A stretch of 64,000 nucleotides of DNA from Dactylorhiza incarnata (taxonomy: Eukaryota; Streptophyta; Magnoliopsida; Asparagales; Orchidaceae), in contig JAWHQI010000004.1 in the NCBI GenBank assembly GCA_033032865.1, positions 26,456,001 to 26,520,000 of the forward strand, read 5' to 3'. A model generated the notes under the pieces. It did no database searches, had not been told where the DNA came from, and worked only from the letters and a program-made list of their open reading frames with translations. Below are positions 1 to 10,513 of this stretch, piece after piece (positions within the stretch are counted from its first letter, which is position 1; the number at the start of each line of letters is the position of its first letter). The position numbers and the translations under genes were made by a program.

Positions 1-159
1 AAAGGGATTCGAGATCAGGAGCACCGAAGGTCACTGGCAATCATCCAAGTACACCCGAGGGGACACGAGATTCAAACACAGAAACTCAACGAAATCACAT
101 GTGTTCCGGGCACCACCAAAAACCACACAAAATTCCATCAAAATTTAGGACTTCTCGAA

Positions 160-412
160 AACTACAAGGGACTTCTCGAGAGATAAAAGGATTTCTCGAG
201 AGATGGAATTTGATTTCTCGAGAGGAAGGCAGGGATTTCTCGAGAGATGAGTAGGATTTCTCGAGAGATGGGTAGGATTTCTCGAGAGATGAAAATTGAT
301 TTCTCGAGAGGAAGGCAATTTCTCGAGAGGAAGGCAATTTCTCGAGAGGAAGGCAATTTCTCGAGAGGTGAGAATGATTTCTCGAGAGATGCGTATGATT
401 TCTCGAGTAATC
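160..412. repeat. CTCGAG palindrome array inside the Tekay LTR
   Basis: The hexamer CTCGAG, mostly as TTTCTCGAGAG, recurs more than a dozen times in 250 bp at short irregular spacing. The LTR of element C has a similar but looser array at 59518-60235. Open frames across this stretch only translate the repeat and are not genes. Confidence 0.9.
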
Positions 413-954
413 TAGAATTTAGCAAGAAGAAGGAAAATGGGAGTTATCCAGTTCACGGTTTTCTCCAGGGAAAAACTATCCGATGCTTAGCGAGGAAGAA
501 CAATCAAGGATGCTACTACCAAACCAACACTCCAAGACTTAAGTTAAACCATGCGACATGAAATCGACACAAGCGAAACAATGCTTCAAGAAACGAAAGA
601 GAAGGAGGAGGAAGCCACTTGCCTTAAACCTTGCAAACTCGAAGATCTCCGCTCCGAAAGCTATGGATCGGCTAGGGAAACACACGAGCACAGATTCCTG
701 AAACTTTTCGGGTCGAAAGAAGGGGTTAGGTCACTACCCTAACTCCAAAAATTCCATAAAACGGGAAAAGCTTACCGCTAGAACGAAGATCTCGCCGAGA
801 GCTTTCCAAATCTACTCTCCAAACGCGATTCCGACTACTACAGCCCTAGAAATCGCCGATCGAACGCTCCTCGACGCTCCGCACTCGCCCTTTCGCTCGG
901 CGGCTGATTTGATCGAGGGAGGAAGAAGATGAATAGGGGAAGAAAACTTTAGGC

Positions 955-962
955 TTTATATA
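955..962 (-). promoter_or_regulatory. LTR TATA box
   Basis: TATATAAA on the minus strand, about 375 bp from the LTR start. It matches in place the TATATAAA at 59007 in the LTR of element C, so it is the likely core promoter. Confidence 0.6.
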
Positions 963-1336
963 CAAACCTAATTTATTAATTAATTAATTAATTCCCCCAT
1001 TCACTTAAAACCGCGAGGGAAACTAGATCACCTCAGATTTCTACGAAATTCGCACCTTAACTGAAACACGGCACTACGAATCCAACGTCGAAGTCAGAAT
1101 TCAATTCCGACGGGCCAAACTCGGGCTAAAGCCTCCCGAAGCCAAAATCTTGATATCCACCCAAAATCTTTACCTTAACTCGAAACGATGCGAAATCTCG
1201 CACGCTCGATCTACAAGACATACTTTAACTAAGCTAAGGCTCAACACACTACTAGACGAGCTGACGTAACGCCGTTACGCTAAAATTACGTCACAGCGGG
1301 CACGTAAAATAATTAACGAAAATCAGGGGCGTTACA

Positions 1337-1690
1337 ACAATGCTAAGTGATTCCTCTCATCCAGAATACTTCTGGGCAGAGGCTGTCAACACTGCTTGTC
1401 ATGTGATAAACAGGGCCTCCATCATCAAAGACCACAAGAAGACTCCCTATGAACTGATGAAAGATAGAAAACCTACCTTATCCTACTTCAGGATCTTTGG
1501 TAGTAAATGTTATGTACTTAATAATGGGAAGGCCAGGCTAACCAAGTTTGCTGAGAAAAGCAGTGAGGGTATTCTTGTTGGTTACAACTCCTATAACAAG
1601 GCTTATAGGGTGTACAACATCAATACCCAAACAGTGGAAGAATCTATACATATTGTATTTGATGAGACTGTCCTTATATATAAAGGCTAG
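1337..1690 (+). pseudogene. copia integrase C-terminal part (element B)
   Basis: Encodes the region after the integrase catalytic core. The segment MLSDSS..PEYFWAEAV is followed by the copia-typical FRIFGSKCYVLNN and ILVGYNSYNKAYRVYN stretches and ends in HIVFDETVLIYKG. The zinc-binding HHCC part and the DDE residues lie to the left of the Tekay LTR insertion and are not in this window. The frame closes with TAG at 1688-1690 and continues in the same frame into the RT part. One nonsense mutation therefore splits an originally continuous pol. The product would have inserted element cDNA into chromosomes within a virus-like particle complex. Confidence 0.85.
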
Positions 1691-3513
1691 TCTAGTTCTT
1701 TTGTGAATGCAGGTACAACAGAGAAAATGGAGAAGTTGTCCATTGAAGACAAGACTGAGACCTCAATTAAAGATAATAACCACTCAGCAATAGTTGAAAT
1801 TGAAGAAGAGGCTATAGAAGGCTCAGAAACAACAGAGGAAAAGCAACCTGAAGAACCTGCCACAGTAGAAGTCCCCAGAATACTGTCAGTTGCCTTGAGA
1901 CAAATGAGAGATCATCCTCAAGAGAAAATAATAGGAGCTGTCAACCAAGGAGTGTTGACAAGGAGTAGAGCTGTGAATGAAGCATTGTACATGAGTTTTC
2001 TCCCTCAAATTGAACCCAAGAAAATTGAGGAAGCAAATCAGGATCCATTTTGGATTGCAGCAATGCAGGAGATGAACCAATTTAAGAGATGCAAAGTATG
2101 GAAGTTGGTTACTAGACCCCAAAGACAGAATATAATAGGAACTAAGTGGGTCTACAGAAATAAATTGGATGAGAATGGAATCATCACTAAGAATAAAGCA
2201 AGGCTAGTGGCAAAGGGATACATACAGGAAGAGGGGATTGACTTTGATCGGACTTTTGCCCCTGTGGCCAGACTGGAAGCCATCAGACTGTTCTTGGCAT
2301 ATGTAGCCTACCAAGGATTCAAAGTCTATCAGATAGATGTGAAGTCAGCCTTTCTTAATGGTGACCTCAAAGAAGAAGTGTATGTAGATCAGCCTTCAGG
2401 TTTTGTTGATTCTACTTATCCGGATTATGTCTACTTTCATAGGAAAGCCCTATATGGCTTGAAGCAGGCACCTAGAGCCTGGTATGAGACTCTGTCAAGC
2501 TTTCTCATTGAGAATAAATTCTCCAGGGGAAATATTGATAAGATATTATTCCTAAGGGAAGTTAAGGGGAAGATTTTGCTAGTACAGATCTATGTAGATG
2601 ACATTATCTTTGGCTCTACAGATAACAATCTCTGCAAAAAGTTTGCCAGCTTGATGCAGGGAAAGTTTGAGATGAGCAGCATGGGTGAGCTCAAATACTT
2701 CTTAGGTCTCCAAGTGAAACAATCTGAAGATGGTATATTCATCTCTCAGACCAAGTTCACTATAGAGCTAGTCAAGAAGTTTGGATTGGAGAGTGCTTCC
2801 TCTATTAAGACTCCAATAGGAACCAATGTGTCTCTGGACAAGGATAAGAAGGGAATGCCCTTTGATGAAACCAAGTACAGATGCATGATTGGATCTTTGT
2901 TATACCTAACTGTAAGTAGGCCTGACATAATATTTGCCACATGTGTCTTTGCTAGATATCAGGTGAACCTTAAGGAATCTCATCATGTCTCTGTAAAGAG
3001 AATCATAAGATACCTAATGGGTACCCTAGGAAAAATGAGTTTGAACTGACAGGCTACTCAGATGCAGATTATGCAGGATGCAAAGAAGACAGGAAAAGTA
3101 CCTCAGGAACATGCCAATTCCTTGGAGGAAGACTGATTTCTTGGAGCAGCAAGAAGCAGACAAGTGTATCAATCTCCACTGCAGAATCAGAATACATCTC
3201 TGCTGGGACCTGATGTGCTCAACTGTTTTGGATTCAGCATCAACTTGAAGACTACAATCTAAAGATGACCAAAACACCCTTATTTTGTGACTCTTCCAGT
3301 GCAATCTCAATTGCTAAGAACCATGTCTCACACAACAGGACTAAGCACATTGAGATCAGGGGTATCACTTCATTAGGGATCATGTGGAGAATGAAGATAT
3401 CACCCTTGAGTTTGTTCCCACAGACAAACAAGTGGCTGATATATTCACAAAGCCCCTAGATGAAGCTAAGTTTAACTTCTTCAAATTCCAATTGGGGATG
3501 TTAAACTTAGAAT
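1691..3513 (+). pseudogene. copia reverse transcriptase-RNase H (element B)
   Basis: After an acidic linker the RT domain starts near 2030. It has [18 protein letters not shown], the first catalytic aspartate in [12 protein letters not shown], the LKQAPRAWY motif and the active site [12 protein letters not shown], all intact. The frame ends at 3047-3049, where about six codons are missing compared with the element at 46963. RNase H then runs in another frame from about 3032: GYSDADYAGC with its catalytic Asp, TAESEYIS with its Glu, and LFCDSSSA. It contains a TGA near 3210, a frameshift near 3360, and a tail TDKQVADIFTKPLDEAKF. The function was cDNA synthesis and RNA removal; this copy is dead by stop and frameshifts although the RT catalytic residues survive. 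Confidence 0.9.
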
Positions 3514-3644
3514 AATTTTCAACTTAGTGATCACTAATCTCCCTACATATGATAGTAAGAATAACTTAATGAACAAGTGCTGAAGCAATCTGGTAATAAG
3601 AGCCTACCAAGTGCCAAAGTCAGACAAATATCGAATAATGGTCA

Positions 3645-3715
3645 CGACGACACAAACAATTGTCTCGACGACATGAACCAAACTCACGACAACAACAGAA
3701 GGATCGTCGACAAAG
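3645..3715 (+). promoter_or_regulatory. 21-bp-phased CGACGACA motif array after pol
   Basis: CGACGACA at 3645 and 3666, CGACAACA at 3687 and CGACAAAG at 3708 lie exactly 21 bp apart, and ATCGTCGA overlaps the last. The motif resembles the TATCGTCG/CGACGATA sites in this element's own LTR (4101-4705). In the two SIRE elements that keep ORF3, a comparable array precedes a TATA box and ORF3. Here no TATA or ORF3 follows, so I read it as the remnant of such a control region. Confidence 0.6.
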
Positions 3716-3763
3716 GATCAAGCACATGAACACAAAATCTACAAGGCCTGTAATGAAAAAGTC

Positions 3764-3980
3764 AGAAGGGGGAGAAAAGAATAACCTGGGAAGAGAAGTT
3801 GCATGAGTCAAGGGGGAGTAAAGAAAAGAGACATCACGTCAAGGGGGAGCTACCAGCTCAAGAAGATGCAAAAGCTAAGGGAATGGTAACTATGTTAACG
3901 TTTACTGCATAAACTAACATTTATTGGTAAGTGAAAGTAATTTTGAATTGGGCTTCTGACTTGTTCAAATAGGGGGAGAT
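3764..3980 (+). other. polypurine tract and three upstream look-alikes
   Basis: AAATAGGGGGAGAT at 3967-3980 directly precedes the LTR and is the plus-strand primer. Similar GGGGGAG-containing purine tracts lie near 3764-3780, 3809-3828 and 3840-3850. They may be remnants of the deleted ORF3 region, which in the related elements contains the same kind of tract. Confidence 0.75.
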
Positions 3981-4100
3981 TGTTGGGAATCTTGCTCTCA
4001 TGATTCCTGATTTGGAGAACTCACCAATTCAAGAGAACTTCACTATGTATTTGATTACCTTCTTAGCTTTATCATCTCAGTAGAAGACAAGTTTAAAGAA

Positions 4101-4840
4101 TGTCGAGCTGACACATATCGTCGAAAAGAACTTGACATATCGTCGAAAAGTGTATGCACGCCGTTGAAATGATGTGCAGAGCAAAGAGGAATGATCAAAT
4201 TGGCTATCGTCGAGACAACATGCGTATGATGATATCGTTATGAGTTCAACACTACAACACCTCACAATGATATCGGAAAGACAAGATGAAGAACGAAGAC
4301 TTAAGTACAAACACAAGACAGAATGTCAACAATATCATGGTAAAGAAATCTTGTCGTCGATAAGGCTAAGCAAGACAAACATTGTCGTAAAGAAGCCTTG
4401 TCGTTGGAAAGGCTAAGTAAGACTGATGTCGACGATATCGTCGTAAAGAAGGCTTGACGTCGAGAAGACTAAAGAAGGTCATATGAAGACAAGTAGTTGC
4501 TGAAGAATAGTCTGTCGACATGATATCGATTATGTCGTCGATAAGATAAGGTGGTTACAACAATATCAAGCAGTCATGAAGATTACGCCGACATCAGTTA
4601 GATGACTTCATGTCATCTTAAGTGAAAGTGCATAAGGGATGTCCCGTATCGTCGCGATATTGTCCATATTGTCGTAACAATGGAAATATCGTCGAGACAA
4701 ATTCAAAAGTTTCCAGACGCGCTGTCAGCATTTAATGTTATCGCCTGATTGTCCAATCAGTACGTGCTCTTAAGGTATGGGCGTCTGTTAGTGGAGTACA
4801 TCATAGGAGACCGTTAAGTGGTTCCTCGATCTTATAAAAG
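4101..4840 (+). promoter_or_regulatory. U3 motif array and TATA box of the element B LTR
   Basis: Many TATCGTCG, CGTCGATA and CGACGATATCGTCG sites lie between 4101 and 4705, some at 22-bp spacing (4116 and 4138). TATAAAAG at 4833-4840 follows. This is the expected layout of an enhancer array plus core promoter in U3. Confidence 0.7.
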
Positions 4841-5129
4841 GGATAAGTGTCTGCCCTAAAAGGTAGCACAGAGAATACAAAAGAATTTATGCAAGAACAA
4901 AAAAAACAGTGAAAACGGCGTAAAAGAAGAAATAAGAATTGAGAACAAATTGATCTTCATCCATTGTTCTCAGAGAATCAGTCTAGCCTCATCGGCTGAT
5001 ATGGAGAGTTCCAGATAGAAAAAAAGCTTGAAGAAGATCTGTGCGACCAAGATTCAAATCAGAAGTATCTTCTACAAGAAAAAAAGTCGATCTCCAGCAG
5101 GCAAAAGAATCTATATTCTATCTTTCTTT

Positions 5130-5713
5130 GTAAGGCTTGCGGGCCCAAACTATAAGATCTGTTTTTAGATCTAAGTATCGAGCTTGATGGCTTGAGATAT
5201 GTGAGGCTTGAGGGTCATGGCAAAGGACTTGCGGGTCCAACCTTGTCGAGCTTGAGGGCTTGAGATCTGTGAGGCTTGAGGGCCAAAGAAGAGGATATGA
5301 TGGTCCAACCGTGTCGAGCTTGCGGGCTTGGGTGCATTAGGGGATTACGGGCCTAGGCTGCAGGACTTGCAGGTTTGTGCTATGTATGGCTTGAGGGTCT
5401 GACTGTCGAGCTTGCGGGCTTGAGTGCAGTAGGGGCTTGCGGGCCTAGGTTGTAGGACTTGCGGGTCTGAGTTGTAAGGCTTGCAGGCCGGAGATATTGG
5501 CGGAGTTTGCCGAGCCTAGCACACTGTTAGGTAGGCGCAGAGGGATAGAGGACTACTCAAGACACCCTGTCTTGAGGAACCTCTATACATCTTGTGTTGT
5601 GTGCTGGGATTTTTTGTGTGATTTTTCTGTGTTGTGCTTACATTATATACGTCTTTCGCAAAAATATTTCAAAACATCCAAAATCACCTAACCCCCCCCC
5701 CCCCCCCCCCCCC
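5130..5713 (+). repeat. GGCTTGCGGGCC tandem array and C22 tract
   Basis: Variants of GGCTTGCGGGCC, GGCTTGAGGGTC and GACTTGCGGGTC repeat every 25-40 bp from 5130 to about 5488, downstream of the TATA box and so probably transcribed. An uninterrupted run of 22 cytosines lies at 5692-5713 near the LTR end. C-rich tracts at this place are seen in the other SIRE LTRs, but this length may partly be a sequencing or assembly effect. Confidence 0.85.
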
Positions 5714-5738
5714 TCTGGTGATCGTTCTATAACTAACA

Positions 5739-6289
5739 GATTTGGTGGTATCCGACCAGTGCGTTGAGCAGTGTCCGATTCTTTTGGAAGGCTTTTTGGC
5801 CTATGCAGAGTTGAAGGTGATAGATTTGGAGGATTTTGACGTGATTCAGGGCATGGATTGGCTGGCCCGCTATGACGTCGTTATCTAGTGCAGGGATAAG
5901 CGTTTGGATTTTCAGAGGGATGATGTTCAGCCCATGAGTGTGTTCAGGCTTTTGTTGTGATTCCTATGTTATGTCTGTCGTCTGTACTCAGGCTTTTATG
6001 GAGTTTGGTGGTCGTGCTTGTTTTGTTTCTATTTTGTATGCGGCTTGTGCATTGTCGCCTTGTGTCGAGGACATACCGGTGGTGCGAGAATACCCGGATG
6101 TGTTTCCAGATAGCCTTCTCATCTTCCTCATGAGCGGGAGATAGAGTTCGTGATAGATCTGGAGCCCGGAACTTGTCCTCTTGCAAAGGCACCTTATCGT
6201 ATGGCGTCGCGTGAGTTGGAGGAGCTGCATACTCAGTTGGATGAGTTATTGCAGTTTGGTTTCGTTAGGCCGAGTACGTTGCCTTGGGG
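5739..6289 (+). pseudogene. gypsy protease C-terminus to RT N-terminus (element A)
   Basis: From 5752 the translation follows element C at 63597: VSDQ, then DLEDFDVIQGMDWLARYDVV, the conserved tail of the Tekay protease. CAG has become TAG at 5886-5888. Beyond the PMSVF block the frame is lost, and a further frameshift near 6110 lies in [14 protein letters not shown]. The RT N-terminus then reads [18 protein letters not shown] and [12 protein letters not shown] up to 6289. The sequence continues without loss at 9004 ([11 protein letters not shown]) on the far side of the solo LTR. Confidence 0.85.
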
Positions 6290-7235
6290 TGTCACAACCC
6301 GCATTTTCTTCGTATTAAATAATACGTCAGAGTAAGAGAAAATACGCGTCATGATGCCACGTCGTGCAGGGGACAACAGCAGACGCTCAGGCGGCTCTAA
6401 CTTCAAACTTTTCTTTAGAAAGTCAAGAAATTTATATTTTAAAACATAACTTAAGTTTAAGGTTTTCAATTATCGTGTCCCTCGGTTTAATGGATCAACT
6501 AGTCCATGAATAAGAAAGTATAGGTTTACGCAGCGGAAAATACATATTTTACTTCAATTCACCTTATGTGAGCATGATGAACTAACCAGCATTCTAATGA
6601 TATGCAGCTTCTATATTTAGTATAAGTAAAAATGATTTCTTTTACGGGCATCAAAAGTAGAGTGTTAATGGTTTTAAAAGAGATGTCATGTAGAAAGAGT
6701 TATGCAGTTTTGTATATAAAATAACTACTATGCATCCTAACATAAAACCTTCCCAGAGAGCAATTGCATAAATAGCAAACAACGGTAGTAGCATAAAAAC
6801 AGCAAGATAAGTCTAACATAAAAGATCTCAGGCTATGGGCGTCAACAAACTGACACGAACTCATAACCCTAACAAGTCGCAAAAGAAATCAATAGTCTAC
6901 CTCTCCAAAAAGGAGTAAGAAAACAACTGCTACAAGTCTGAAGAAACAGGACTCGGTCAGCTCCACCTGCCACTGGTCCGAACCTGAGATATTCAAAAGA
7001 AAAGAATGCCTCAGCACAAAGGCATAAAAATCAGAGAGTAAGAGAAACTCAACTAAAGGAGGTTTACCAACCCACCAGGAACAGCTGTAAACGTCAGCAA
7101 ATCAAATAAATATCAACAAGTAAGGGAAAAACTGACACGAAGTGCGGTCAAAGTTGTACTACAACAATATCCAAAGAAGAAAAAGTGTCGAATTGCCCAA
7201 GGAGTGAATCACTATCCCTGCCAAAAACAGTACTG

Positions 7236-7387
7236 AGGCGGAGGCATTCTTTCCAACCAACCATCAGACTAAAACCCCCGAGGAACAAAAACACTGCGGC
7301 GGTGGTTTACAGTCCACCAACCAATAGTCTACCCGTCCACGGAAAAACAACCCGGTACTGGTGGTGGCCATTTCGACCATCCACCGT
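7236..7387 (-). repeat. three GGTGG/CCACC hairpin units in the solo LTR
   Basis: Units near 7236-7263, 7296-7323 and 7358-7387 each pair a G-rich GGTGG-like arm with a C-rich CCACC-like arm across a short loop. The middle one, on the minus strand, is GGTGG, 8 nt, CCACC. The LTRs of A and C have comparable series with different sequence. Confidence 0.6.
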
Positions 7388-7491
7388 CCAAAACAACCAA
7401 CTGGGAAATAGAGACTCACCAAACCCTGACCAAGACAGACACCAAAGGAAAACCTGAAAACAATTCCGTGAGAAAACTCACCTTACGGAAA

Positions 7492-7580
7492 TTCGGCGAA
7501 TTACAATCGACGGATTGAATTCGGCGAAATACAATCGACGGATTCAGCGAAATACAATCGACGGATTCGGCGATATAGTT
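7492..7580. repeat. TTCGGCGAAATACAATCGACGG repeat cluster
   Basis: Three to four copies of a roughly 24-bp unit containing TTCGGCGAA and TCGACGG. Position and CpG content correspond to the palindrome clusters in the other Tekay LTRs. Confidence 0.75.
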
Positions 7581-8256
7581 TCAGCGGATTCGACAAAACC
7601 GACTTTCTTTACTTACCCGAACTCGTTCCTTCGAATCCTAAAGCATTCGACGAATTCGACGGAACGCTATCTACGAACCGTGCCTTAGAGGGAAACGACG
7701 AATATACGTACGAGTATTTTTTTTTGACGAATTTGCTAATATGCGAAACTACTCGGTCGGATATCGGATTCTTAACGGAAAATAAGGCACAATATATTTG
7801 TCTAAGTTAGATAGAAGTAAAAACGGTAAAGGATGAAGCACCATATGGCAAGGGGGGAGGATCCACCACTTGCCTCAAATCTTTCGAAGAAAACGGTCTC
7901 CGACTTGCTCCTCGTCGCAGATCGACCGCTAGAAATCCTCGAGGAACGATTTCTGAAACTTTTGGGGCGAAAAGGGGGTTAGGGCTACCGGCTCTAACCT
8001 CAAAAATCTACGTAACTCGAAATACTTACCGCACACGCGAAGAGCTCGGCGAGAGCTATCCAGATCTATGCTCCGGCGAAGATTTCGTGCTCCGGAGCTC
8101 CGCCGGCGGCGATCTGAAGGTTCACGGAAAACAGCGTCGCCGCTCTGGTTCGCGAAGAGAAGCGGGGAAGAAGGTGAATAGGGTTTTCGATTTGCTTTTC
8201 TTGCGGAGGGGAAGGGCTGTTTATACTTAAAGGAAATAAAGATATTAAATATAATG

Positions 8257-8308
<52 letters not shown>
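8257..8308. repeat. (ATA)n microsatellite
   Basis: About 17 uninterrupted ATA units inside the solo LTR, upstream of its probable TATA region on the minus strand. Confidence 0.95.
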
Positions 8309-9003
8309 GCTGAGGAGGGAATCACCTGGTTCGATATTATTAATAATAGTAATATCAAACCTATAGCCGATTCCACTATATCCAGCCTTCGTATTCGATT
8401 CGATTATATCAGCCTTCGATTCGATTGTATCCAGATTCGATTCGATTATAACCAGCCTAATTCATTTAGCCGAACTTTTATGTATATAACCGAATCTATA
8501 TGTATATAATAACCGAATTATATATAGCTACAGTAGAATCGGAGCAGAATTCGGATTTTGGTATGGCCGATTCGGCACTAGGAATAGCCGAACATCTATA
8601 ATAATATTAATATTATTATAAAAATTTTATATTATTGCCTAAAACTAAACGAATGCAGAACTCGACGAAACTCGCACCGTAGGTGAACGGCGGCGCTACG
8701 AATCCAACGGCGAAGTTGGAATCAAAATCCGACGTACCGTTTTCGAGATAAAATTTTCTGAAGTTTAACGGGATGGATAATTATATAAATCTTTGCAAAT
8801 TCGCAAATTAAATAATCTAATTTCCTAACGTAAAATTTTTCAATTTCGGGTCGCTCCAAAATTTGGTCGTCTTGACTGAACGGACGCTAAAACGTGCAAT
8901 GTCGGGGCACCGCTAACTCCGCACTAACGTAATGCCCTACGTCATAATGACGTCATTAATATAATTAAATTAATATCCGAAAATTCAGGGGCGTTACATG
9001 GGG

Positions 9004-10513
9004 TGCGCCAATTCTGTTTGAGAAGAAGAAGGACGGTTCGATGCGGTTATGTATTGATTACCGAGAATTGAACAATATGACAACCAAGAACAGATATTCG
9101 TTGTCGCGGATTGATGACTTGTTTGATCAGTTGAAGGGTAGCTGCGTATTTTCTAAGATTGTTCTTCGGTCCAGTTATCATCAGTTGAGGATCCGAGAGT
9201 CCGATGCTCCGCGGACTGCTTTTCGTACGCGTTGTGGGCATTTTGAATTCTTGGTGATGTCATTTGGGATGACAAATGCACCCTCTGCCATTATGGATTT
9301 GATGAACAGAGTATTTAGAGATTATATGGATCAGTTTATGGTGGTCTTTATAGATGACATGTTGGTTTATTCGCCAAATGAGGAGGAGCATGCTCGGCAT
9401 TTACGCTTGGTGTTGTCGACCCTGAGAGCACACAAGTTGTATGCCAAGTTAAGCAAATGTGAGTTTTGGCTTTCTCAGGTTTCCTTCTTGGATCATGTGG
9501 TGGGCAAAGATGGCATTTCTGTAGACCCAGCAAAGGTTGCAGCTATTTTTGATTGGAAGAGACCGACAACGCCTAAGGAAATCAGGAGTTTCTTAGGGTT
9601 GGCAGGTTACTATCGAAGGTTTGTGGAAGGATTTTTGGGCATATCTGCACCTTTGACCAGGTTGACACAGAAAAATGCAGTGCTTGATTGGAGAAAAAAG
9701 TGTGAAGAGGCCTTCGAAGAGCTAAATAGAAGGTTATGTTCTGCCCCAGTTTTGACTCTTCCTATTGAGGGGGTAGAATTTCAAGTCTATGTTGATGCTT
9801 CGTGGATTGGTCTTGGATGTGTTCTAATGCAGGATGGGAAAGTGATTGCGTACGGGTCGAGGCAGCTAAAGGTTCATGAAAGGAACTACCCTATGCATGA
9901 TTTGGAGTTCGCTGCGGTGATTTATGCCTTAAAGTTGTATAGGCATTTGTTGTACGGGGTGTCGTGCCAGATCTACTCAGATCATAAGAGTTTGATTTAT
10001 GTGTTTTCTCAGAAAGAATTGAATTTACGCCAGCGTCGGTGGATGGAGTATGTTGCAGACTATAATGTGGATATCTTATATCACCCTGGCAAGGCGAATG
10101 TAGTGGCGGATGCCCTAAGTAGAAAGTCTGCTTCTGTTTTAAGCTTCTTTGTGCAGTCGCTAGTGGAGGAGTTTCATATGATGAGCAGAGTGGTGAAGTC
10201 CAAGGATGGACCGTCTAGTATGGAATTTGAAGAACCCTCTTGGATTACACCAGCGAGGTTGCATCAGAAGGATGATCCTGATTTGCAGCACCTCCATGGT
10301 AGAGCCGAGAAAGGTGAGTTGCCGGATTTCTCAATCGATGAAGAGGGTACCTTGAGGTACCGTGGCCGGTTTTGCATTCCCGCTGTGGAAGTGATTCGCG
10401 TGAAGATTTGTGAGGAAGCTCACGATTCCAGTCTTGCATATCATCCTGGTTCTATGAAGTTGTACGACGATTTAAAGAAGATCGTGTGGTGGTCAGACAT
10501 GAAGAATGATATT
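9004..10513 (+). pseudogene. gypsy RT-RNase H and integrase N-terminus (element A)
   Basis: RT continues from 6289: [19 protein letters not shown], then [14 protein letters not shown]. The first catalytic Asp (normally in the form KIDLRSGYHQL) is Val here, so RT should be inactive. The active site [11 protein letters not shown] is intact. RNase H follows with [30 protein letters not shown] and ANVVADALS, so its D-E-D-D residues are present. The integrase zinc domain starts with [22 protein letters not shown] (His pair) before the insertion at 10514. Open frame beyond 10513 belongs to the inserted LTR. Together these are the polymerase parts of element A. Confidence 0.92.

Larger units (their letters stand above)
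1..1336 (-). repeat. Tekay-type Ty3/gypsy LTR, 5' portion, cut by the left window edge
   Basis: Read on the minus strand, this begins TGTAACGCCCCTGATTTTCG at 1336 and matches the start of the LTR at 58630 over long stretches, for example the TTAGCTTAGTTAAAGTATGT block. It is therefore the first 1.3 kb of a related LTR. It abuts integrase sequence of copia element B at 1337, so it inserted into B; ACAAT at 1337-1341 would be the right target duplication, its partner being outside the window. It is either a solo LTR or the 5' LTR of a minus-strand element; only sequence to the left can decide. Confidence 0.88.
1337..5738 (+). mobile_element. SIRE/Maximus-type Ty1/copia element B, left part missing
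   Basis: Contains the end of integrase, RT, RNase H, a post-pol spacer, a polypurine tract and a 3' LTR beginning TGTTGGGAATC. The pol protein closely resembles that of the element at 41623-53688, placing it in the SIRE lineage. It lacks ORF3. It is inserted in the protease region of Tekay element A, whose reading resumes at 5739 with GATTT as the presumed right target duplication. The Tekay LTR at 1-1336 later inserted into B's integrase. Confidence 0.9.
3981..5738 (+). repeat. 3' LTR of element B
   Basis: Starts TGTTGGGAATCTTGC right after the polypurine tract and ends CTATAACTAACA, giving 1758 bp with TG..CA ends. Internal order: CpG motif array (4101-4705), TATA box (4833-4840), a 12-bp G-rich tandem array (5130-5488), then a C-rich segment and the end. 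The same order is seen in the SIRE LTRs at 14883 (minus strand) and 41623. Element A pol resumes at 5739. Confidence 0.9.
6290..8998 (-). repeat. solo Tekay LTR, 2709 bp, in element A RT
   Basis: On the minus strand it starts TGTAACGCCCCTGAATTTTC at 8998 and ends GGGTTGTGACA at 6290, matching both ends of the LTR of element C. It is flanked by TGGGG at 6285-6289 and 8999-9003, and removing it with one duplication restores the RT reading. No internal region is present, so it is a solo LTR left by LTR-LTR recombination. Internal features are a hairpin series, a CpG repeat and an ATA microsatellite. Confidence 0.95.

Noticed and set aside
160..412. CRISPR-like array (short palindromic repeats)
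   Set aside because: Repeats are 6-12 bp with irregular, non-unique spacers, lie within an LTR of a plant element, and have no cas genes. The same applies to the arrays at 20177, 41775 and 59812.
5692..5713. C22 run as a biological signal
   Set aside because: C-rich tracts are usual at this LTR position, but the exact length is prone to sequencing and assembly error, so I draw no conclusion from it.
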